DNA of 64,000 bases from Toxonevra muliebris (taxonomy: Eukaryota > Arthropoda > Insecta > Diptera > Pallopteridae): contig OY829326.1 of assembly GCA_963691655.1 (NCBI GenBank), positions 137,534,998 through 137,598,997 on the forward strand, in the 5' to 3' direction. Positions 56,175 through 64,000 of the stretch are shown here, one piece after another. Positions within the stretch are counted from its first letter, which is position 1, and each line of letters opens with the position of its first letter. The position numbers were made by a program, and so were the translations under genes. Under the pieces are notes generated by a model. The model saw only the letters and a list, made by a program, of their open reading frames with translations, searched no databases and was not told where the DNA came from.

Positions 56175-57850
56175 TTTTCGGACCGATTTTCTGTCACCAA
56201 ACATCTCGATATCATCGTACTCACGTCTTTTGGCTTCTCTTTTTTTATAATCATAACTCAAAACCAAAATATCCCGGAGTAACGCTTGACAGAGCATTGC
56301 CTTTTAAAAACACTTGTTCAACACAGCAAAAAAGAAGAAGACAATGCTAAGTGTTAAAGAACGTTCCAAGTGGCAACGAACCTTTAGCAAATTAACTTCG
56401 TAGGTCAAATTGCAGGACAAGCATGATTTTGATCAACCCTTCACGAAACATCCAACTGCTTGCGAAATAGAAAAGTACAAAAAAAAAATTGACTTAGACT
56501 TTCCACACTTTAGCAACGTCGCAAGAGCATTTTGCATCAACCCGTGAATACCCATATTGCTTGTCCATAAATATACCACAACAATACCGCAAAAGTTTTC
56601 AAATTATCTTACGCTAATTAGTCAGTAGTTAATTCCCAATAAGGAATACACGTGACAAAAAAAAAAAAAAACTAACATAAATACGAGCAACAAATTATTA
56701 CCTATAAGGAAAGTATTTATAACAATGGAAATTAAAATATGTAAGCACCTACAAATGTATGTAATTCAAATATTAAACTAAAATTGCCAAAAATGGGAGC
56801 GCACGTTTCTTATTTGTTACAATTTTTTAAATCCCAACACATTTTCATACCTACAAACAGAATTTAATACTTAGGGGGATCTAATCATGTAAATTTTGAC
56901 AAGCATAAAATTTTATAATGTACGTAATACCACAATTTTTATACATTTCAAATAAGATTAAAAGTGTTATAAAAAAAACAGAAAAAACGGTTTGACTTTG
57001 TTTTCATAAGCAAAGAGTATTAAAACATTTCTTGCACTGAGAAAAATAAACTTCAAAAACATAGAGAATATGAGAATATTGTGAGAGATAAGTGTTCAAG
57101 GAGCGAATACGTATGGTTTAATCAATATTTTTTGAGAATATTCCATTTTTTGGCTGGCAGCAATTACGTATTGTACAAATATCATTTGAATAGGATTGGC
57201 TCTGATTTATATAGCACTTGTCTTCTATATTAATAGACATTGCAAATATAAACAATTTTTTTCGGCCAAAATAGAACATTGAATAAAATATTTTTGTTAA
57301 ATATTTTTTGACACTTTGTCAATTTAAACAATAAATTATGTACACTTTTCTTCCAGTGTATCGAATATACAGCATCATATCTCTCCCTCATTCATACTAA
57401 GCACGTGCGAACTTGTCGTTCAATTATATCTCTGATAAGTTTTTTAATTCAGAATTTTTTTTAGACGCCATTTTGAGTCCCTCTCAATGAGTTGTAGAAA
57501 TCGTTTGTTAGTTTGAATTAATATATCAATTGCATAGTCATTTATCGTACGGGGGATATCTCTAAGAATGCAAATAAATGTTTCACCCTTACTGGTTACC
57601 TTTAAAATGAATAAAAAAAAAAACACTGTGCAACAGATCATAATTAGGGTCGAATCGAATAAGAAAAGTCTTGCCATTTTGGAGTTAAAAACTTCAAAAT
57701 CAAAATAAATTTAACTCACTTCTTCATCCCCGTTCGGAGTAAAAGTTGAAGTTTGTTACAGAATGTAATTAATTAGTTTAACTTTTACAGTGTGTCAATG
57801 TATTACTGTCATACTCAATCCAATTCCAAACATTTTGTCAATTTTTCAAA
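56175..57850. other. Intergenic AT-rich tract
   Basis: No gene supported; short ORFs only. Confidence 0.4.
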
Positions 57851-57852
57851 TA

Positions 57853-58173
57853 GTCTGGTTTACACACTCCGTTTTGTGCCCGATTTCTTTCACCGATTTT
57901 CTGTTTGCTGGTGAGGGAGGGGAAACGAAAGTGAATGAGTCAAAATCAGATGTACTAAATTTTTTATACCGATTTCGGCGTTTGCCTTTTACAAGTTTTG
58001 CATTTCTGTTCCACTCATGTAAAACGAATAACAAAGAAGCAATAGAAATACAAAATCGGTCGGTTGAAATCGTTGTATATAAAAGCTCTCGGCGATGGAA
58101 CAAGATAACAAAAGAGAATATGTAAAAATCGGTGAGAAAAATCGGACACAAATCGGTGTGTGTAAAAGCAGAC
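57853..58173. mobile_element. MITE with about 50-bp inverted ends (321 bp)
   Basis: Left gtctggtttacacactccgt and the complement of the right end, gtctgcttttacacacaccg, align through gccgattt/tccgattt and tcaccgattttt. The several overlapping ORFs on both strands are products of this symmetry. Superfamily unknown. Confidence 0.7.
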
Positions 58174-58221
58174 ATGGGAAACTCGTTCTCTCTCGCATTT
58201 GCTGTTGAATATTACATGGTG

Positions 58222-58335
58222 AATACCATAGAGCACATGAGACGACACTGAGAGAGCCGTCGTATGTGGAACGGGGTCATGCAAATGAAGACAGGCGTCG
58301 GTACTTTCAGTGTCGTCCCATATGCTCTATGGTGA
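58222..58335. repeat. Hairpin with 36-38 bp arms
   Basis: ataccatagagcacatgaga then cgacactgagag (58226-58257) pairs with the complement of ctttcagtgtcgtcccatat then gctctatggt (58303-58332). The loop is about 45 bp. It lies 50 bp from the MITE at 57853-58173. Confidence 0.75.
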
Positions 58336-58449
58336 AAATCAGACATTACAGTTCGTTAACTTGGGTTTTCATACGAGAGAGCGTCCGAAGTGAACTCTCA
58401 ATAATGGCAACAGAGTATACATCTGCAGGCTCATTTAAAACAGTTGACC

Positions 58450-58468
58450 TCTCTCTCTCTCTCTCTCA
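58450..58468. repeat. (ct)n microsatellite
   Basis: About nine to ten uninterrupted ct units. Confidence 0.9.
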
Positions 58469-58810
58469 GTAAATTACAAATTTTAACCAGCTGATAAATC
58501 AATCGAACAAATAGGACAATATGGGTTAAACATAACTTTATTATATGGAGTTGGAATCTTATCTAATTATTATAAATATACATTAGTAATGTTTGCCATT
58601 GAAAATATGAAGTGTTCAGTTTATCTATACAAAATGTTTACTTTTTTTTTTAGCGTAAAGATAAAATTAATCCAAAAATGATGAGGAAAGGGAATCGAAA
58701 TAAAGCAGAAAAAGCAACGCAAATAATCAAAACCAACGTGACTATAATAGTTCAAAAAGCAGGTATAATGGAAAAATAGAAGAAAATTAAATTTATAAAA
58801 AAAAAAAATG

Positions 58811-58918
58811 TTAAATTACCAAATAAAACATCGACAATTTAAAATATGCAATTTCTACATTCGGGGTTTTTATTTTGTTTACTTATTTTTGGTATAGAAA
58901 TTTAAATAAAATAAATAG
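58811..58918. repeat. Direct repeat, copy 1 (pair with 60111-60216)
   Basis: taccaaataaaacatcgaca through ggtatagaaatttaaataaa recurs 1.3 kb to the right with very few differences. Confidence 0.9.
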
Positions 58919-60110
58919 CAAAAAAAAACTTTTGCAATTTTGTTTCAAAATCAAAAATTTTACTTAATTTTTGTTGTTTTTGCTAAATGTGTGGGTTATT
59001 TTTTGTTGTATTGTTTGTGTTTTTGCGAGTATGTTAAATCCATTAATATTTCCGTTTTCGTTGTTGTTGTAACAATACTGCACAGAGAAAAAAATCTAGT
59101 ATTATTCACGATTTACAGCAGGCGACACACTAGAAGCAAATTAAACTTTGAGAATTGGAAAAATTCTTTAAATTTTTTTCTTTTAACAAAATTTATTTAT
59201 TTATCTTAATAATTTTGTTATTGTTATTCTTTATTTATTTATTTATTTGACACTGTCGTTATTGTGGCTTTTAATTTCGATCGTTGTTGTTACTGTTGTT
59301 GTTTTCGCGTCACATCGTGTCAAACGAGATTGACATTTGGACACTTTAGTATGGCACGAGGGGGTATATGAGAGGGGGGAAAGAGAAAAACAATAAGTAA
59401 CGAATTAATAACCACAATGTGTTTTAATTAATGAATTTGTAAGAAAAACCAAAACTAATTGACTTTTCACTTATTTCACAAAGTATAAATTACATAAATT
59501 ATACATTTAAATACTTTATTTGTTTTATTTATAATAAATTTCCTTTTTTTTTAATGGCGTTTCACACACTACTGTCAATTTTCATTTTCTTTTTTTCCTT
59601 TCTTTTTCTTATATTGAAACCGGTATTCAACATACAACTTTAAAGTGTTAACGAATCGAACGTACTGAATTGCCTTTAAACAGCATTACTCTTTGCAACT
59701 CTACGATCCAGTCAAACCAAACAACAACAAAAAACAAGTAAGTTTATAAAAGAGAAAACATGTATAGCTAAAAAAAAAAACAACAACAAACCATTCTCAT
59801 ATAGAAAAAAGTAGGTAATATTTGTTTGTTTGTTGTTAGCAGTGTTGCCAGATACTCGCCATTTACCAATTCTCAAACCGCCAAAATATACAAGCCAAAA
59901 TCGCCAAACGAAATTAACGAATACAAATTAAAAAATATATTGTAAAAAAGTATACATTTTTGTAACACTAATGTAATTTTTTTAATTAATCAATCAATCA
60001 GAACCCAGCTATTAAATATCTTAGCCTGCATTTAGATGGTGAGACTAGTCTCATGAAACTTTTTGACATTCCTTTGTGAAGTTTCATAAATTCATAAAAA
60101 AAAAAAAATT

Positions 60111-60216
60111 TTAATTACCAAATAAAATATCGACAATTTAAAATATGCAATTTCCACATTCGGGTTTTTATTTTGTTTACTTATTTTTGGTATAGAAATT
60201 TAAATAAAATAAATAA
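60111..60216. repeat. Direct repeat, copy 2
   Basis: Near-identical to 58811-58918 in the same orientation, preceded in both cases by an A run. Either a young dispersed repeat or a local duplication. Confidence 0.9.
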
Positions 60217-60229
60217 CAATTAGTAGTGT

Positions 60230-63200
60230 GCAATGAGAGTTTTATTCCTTCCACTTTTTAGTTTTATAAGATTAGACTCATCGTGTTTATGTTGACTAAC
60301 TTCTCATTTTCATTCAGTACTACTGCGTCTTCAGGCTTTGGACACATTAAATTGGATGTAAAATGTTTTAGCATATCAAATTCTTATTGGTGAGCCACTC
60401 ATCATGTGAGCGACATTAACAGCCAAAAGCAAAAGATAATTTTTTTTTTTTTGAAGTTCGAGTTATGAATTTGTCAGTCACAAAAAATATAAAATAGCTA
60501 CAAAATTTTGTACCTAGCTGGCCGAATTCATAAAGTACATGCGAAACCACTTGCTTAATCGGCACGTTTGCCACATCTGGTAGCACAGGTCGTGAGAGAA
60601 CGGCGGCAAATTGTTATGATAAATAAGAGTATCTCTCTCTTATTCAGTGAGAAAAAAAAGGGAATATGTTAAATTGGAAGTATGTAACTATACATAAAGT
60701 ATGAATGAATAAGCAACAACAGCTGCTGCAATTATACAAGAAATATGTTGACAAAAAACTTCAATTAAATGTTAAAGAGAACGGAAACAACAACAATGAT
60801 CATGTAAAAAAAGAGCGCGGAAAATATGAAGCAGCTGCTCCATAAATAATTTTAACATGTTTAGGCAAAGGAAAATTTGGGAATTTCACGAGTTTAACAT
60901 ATGAAGTTTTTTCTGTACTTTATTAAATAGGTATAATTAAAATAAATAAAATTTTTAACAACAAATTTTATTTTTTTTTCTACTTTTATTTATAAAACAT
61001 ATGCACGCGTAGTGTAGTGATCTGGTGAGAGAAATTATGTTTGGATGCATAGTTGAGTGTATGTTATTTTGTTATGTAGATAACATAGGAAATTTAAGTT
61101 TACGCCATGTTGCAGTTACGTTTACGTTACGTCGTTTACGTTAAAAACAAAAGTGGCTAAACAAATGGGAAGCATATTTAGTATTTTATATCAAAGTATA
61201 AATAAAAACTGATGAAATCGAATTTTAAACTAAGGTTTGCCGGATTTAGTAATGGTTTATATTTTTTTCACGAAAAACTGAAGTATTTGAGTTTTTGTAA
61301 ACTTTTTAAGATCTAGAAATCTCCAGTATCTAGTTTTTGTCCTACAAAATGCGTCTATTTCCTGTAACTCATTCGTAAGTGTAATCAAAATCAAGTTGTA
61401 TTTGACAGGGCGAGAAGAAAAGCGGCAAAAGTGAAATAATTTTATATCTCAGTGCAAGAACGGGACAAGTAATACATCTTAGAGTGAAAATGTAAGAGCA
61501 AAATTGGTTTACCAATTCTTTCAGAGCAAAAACAGCATAGTGATTTATTACGGTTTTGCTCTGAACATATTTCGATTCACTTTTGCTCTAAAAATATGTC
61601 GTTTTGCTTTTGCTCTTAAGCAAAATTATTCCACTTTTTCTGAACGTAGAAGTTATACCACTTTTCCTCTCAGCCTCTCATTTGATATTTATTTTTTAAA
61701 ACTGTTAAAAAAACTAATTGTATTCGCTTCCGGTTTTTTCTTAATTCCAAAGGATGCCTTTTGATTAACATATTACAGAGCAAAAAGAACTTAATCGTGA
61801 GAAAACGCACCGTTGGAAATAGTAATCTATGTTGAAAAATCAAAAAGCCCCATAAAGGAGGAACTAAAGGGTTAATACAATAACATATTTTGCGATGTAG
61901 GATATGTTTTTAGGTTAGAAAATATTTTCAAAGAAACATTTTTGAAACTTGGGTTTATTTTTACAAAAACTCGCAACGTGTTTCTACCACAGATGCTCTT
62001 TTTTGTTGTTTTGTTGTTGTTTTTTTTAGACTTGCCGGTTGTGAAAATCCATAAAAATAAATGGTCCGTGTATTTTTTAAATGCGACTAAAATAACACAG
62101 GAAAAAATGCAATTGTTTAAACATATGCACATATATCATTCTACAGATTAACTAACTACAACATTAATGCCTTAATTTTAATCTCTTGAAAACTCAAAAG
62201 GAATTTTGAGCATTTACATAAATATACGAATAGACAATGTTTTCTGTAGCATTAGTTAAACCTACAATTGTTGTTTCAAAGCAAAAAGATTAATACAAAA
62301 ATGAACAATAAAATGAATGCTAAACATAAATAACAATTGCATCGTTCGAAAAGAGACAATAGTAAAAAAACTAATAAAAATAATAATGTTAATAGAATAA
62401 AAAAAAAAAAAAAAACAATGCAATTAATATTCATAGCATGTTCAATAAAAATTCTCAACTTTTGAATTTAATGTTTGTGTTCTTTGTATTTGTATGTATG
62501 CATATCGGAATTTAGATTCAAACATAAATAATATAATAATAATAATAAAAATTAGTTAATAATAGAAATAATACATAGAATAGAAAAAAATCATTAGAAC
62601 TATAAAAGAAAATGTAACTACAATTAATTATATCACGACATTTGAGCTATTGTATGAGAATGTTATTAATTAAGTTGCAATTAGCTGATTTTAATTAGCT
62701 TAATTAATAAATATTTTTTTGAATCAAAGAAAAAAAAAAAAACAAAAAATCTTTATTAGTCATTTCAAAATCATATAAATACATTTCAAAATCATACTTA
62801 TATTAGAGGGAAATGTTCTGGCGGTGAGTACCAGCCTCATTGTGCTAGTGTCTCATTTTCTTCTCCAGTTTTATTTTTTTACATTTTGTGACGCTTACTG
62901 CCAACAATTTTGTGGATGAAAAGAAATAAAAAATTTCCATTAAATTAATTTTTATTTCTAAATTTTAACCAAGTGACAACGCGTTATGAGCAAATTAAAG
63001 GTCACGGCGATGCTGATGCAGTACGTGTGCGTTTCTTTCGTCACGTCGTTATTATGGGCCATTTGTGTTAATCGATGCGTAATTAGATATTTTTAACATA
63101 TCGTAACATCATGGTTGCTACTGAACTTTCCTCCAGTATGTATGCTACTGAGAAGAAATAGGCGCACTGACAGTTCTTCGTGATCGATCTGTGGGGATAA

Positions 63201-63235
63201 CGATTTTATCTTTGAATTTTATGATGTCTAAGACA
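60230..63235. other. Intergenic AT-rich tract
   Basis: No gene supported. 61495-61785 has repeated ttttgctct/agagcaaaa motifs; 62398-62416 is a poly(A) run; 62280-62600 is simple A/T-rich sequence. 63000-63235 is less AT-rich and probably belongs to the gypsy element to its right. Confidence 0.4.
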
Positions 63236-63239
63236 ATTT

Positions 63240-64000
63240 TTGCGATATTTTTGTTGTTGGAGATGGTAATGCTAACGACGTAATTGTGTACGCTTGAGCG
63301 TGATGCAAGTCGATTTTAATCGATCGACGAAAACATTTAAAGCTTTTCCTTGAACTTGGATCGAAAAATACTTTGGGCTTCAACTGATTACTTTGAACGG
63401 GCCGGTATATGGAGGATGAAACGGAGGTTTTACGGTGTCATACCTGACGAATACATGAATCGTGATATTCAAATCTTTATTGCCGAGGAGTGAGGTCTTT
63501 CACGAACTCTGTCTGCGTTTTATATGGTCGTTCGAAGAGGCGAGCAATTCTCCTTTTAGTTTGAGTGCCGTACCATACATTAAATCAACAGAAGTTGAAC
63601 CAATAACGCATTTGAACGTCGAGCGTTGACCAATGAGTACGAACGGTGTTATGTATCTTTGAATTTATGATGGAAGTTCGCTTTTTCTGGGTTTTGCAGA
63701 AAAATGTAGATCAGAGACTTATGATCTGTCATCCCATGAAATTCCCCTCCTCCATCATGCATATGGTATGTGTGAACTTGATTACGAAGAATATATCAAG
63801 AAGTGCTATATCTCGTTTCAGCTGGCTCTAGTTTCTGCGAAAAGCGGTCGTGGGTCTTTGTTCGTAAGCTGGCGTAACACTGCGCTAACAGCGAAGTTAC
63901 TGATGTCTGTAGTACTCAACTATAGTTTTGCGTTTTCCGTCGGATGTGCGAAAAGTAAAGCTTGTGGGAAGGATTGGCTGAAGAACCTTTCTACTCTAGC
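63240..64000 (-). mobile_element. Ty3/gypsy retrotransposon pol fragment (RNase H joined to integrase end), decayed
   Basis: The minus strand from the right edge reads FSQSFPQALLFAHP, TDISNFAVSAVLRQ, NKDPRPLFAETRAS, then MTDHKSLIYIFLQNPEKA in pieces (RNase H of a Ty3/gypsy pol), with frame changes. After about 63620 it passes directly to SVDLMYGTALKLKGE and HVFVRYDTVKPPFHPPYTGP, then VFVDRLKS, which is the C-terminal part of integrase with its GPY/F-type module. Most of integrase is therefore missing. Several stops. The element continues beyond the window. Confidence 0.8.

Noticed and set aside
57846..58175. Four overlapping ORFs on both strands
   Set aside because: All lie in, or run over the edge of, a MITE with inverted ends, and mirror each other.

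Overview
This window is AT-rich insect DNA, almost certainly from a higher fly (Diptera: Brachycera), possibly a tephritid or a relative. The evidence is a cytospin/SPECC1L gene with fly-like exon structure, CAA/CAG-rich leader and polyglutamine, a Hermes/hobo-type hAT element, mariner and maT elements, and several fly-type retrotransposon remnants. No bacterial operons, CRISPR array, rRNA or intact tRNA gene was seen. The family assignment is inference.

One host gene can be supported. It lies on the minus strand from 42164 (ATG) down to 23271 (stop) and encodes cytospin-A/SPECC1L. I rebuilt 11 coding exons, all with GT-AG introns and a continuous frame, giving about 1017 residues: a Q/S-rich head, long coiled coils and a C-terminal calponin-homology (CH) domain. 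The last exon has only 90 coding bases and lies 2.5 kb beyond the rest of the CH domain, so it is easily missed. Introns 2, 3, 8 and 10 are large; introns 2, 3 and 8 are visibly filled with transposons.

Layout. 1-0.6 kb: end of a Tc1-like element. 0.6-6.8 kb: mostly unrecognised AT-rich DNA with small inverted-repeat elements and a cluster of GATA-type sites. 6.8-20.4 kb: an accessory patch of LTR-type fragments sharing an atccggctcgaag motif, several tandem arrays (about 95, 57, 23 and 250-259 bp units), a triplicated repeat, a broken C2H2 zinc-finger gene, a LOA/R1-like non-LTR tail and a Hermes-like hAT deletion derivative with a perfect 8-bp target duplication. 20.5-21.6 kb: a broken coding block of unknown family. 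23.3-42.2 kb: the cytospin gene, carrying a nearly intact maT-type mariner (27.9-29.1 kb), non-LTR debris, pieces of another mariner-like element, a piggyBac-like element with a deleted mariner nested inside it (36.3-38.5 kb) and a poly-G element. 42.2-64 kb: intergenic DNA with a non-LTR RNase H fragment, a hAT-type foldback MITE, a purine-rich simple repeat, a tRNA-derived SINE candidate, an RTE-like reverse transcriptase remnant, another MITE, and a Ty3/gypsy pol fragment at the right edge.

Apart from cytospin, nothing here looks like a set of genes working together. The best candidates for something undescribed are the unknown coding block at 20.5-21.6 kb, the repeat patch at 7-20 kb and the foldback element with a tRNA-like core at 45.2-45.9 kb.
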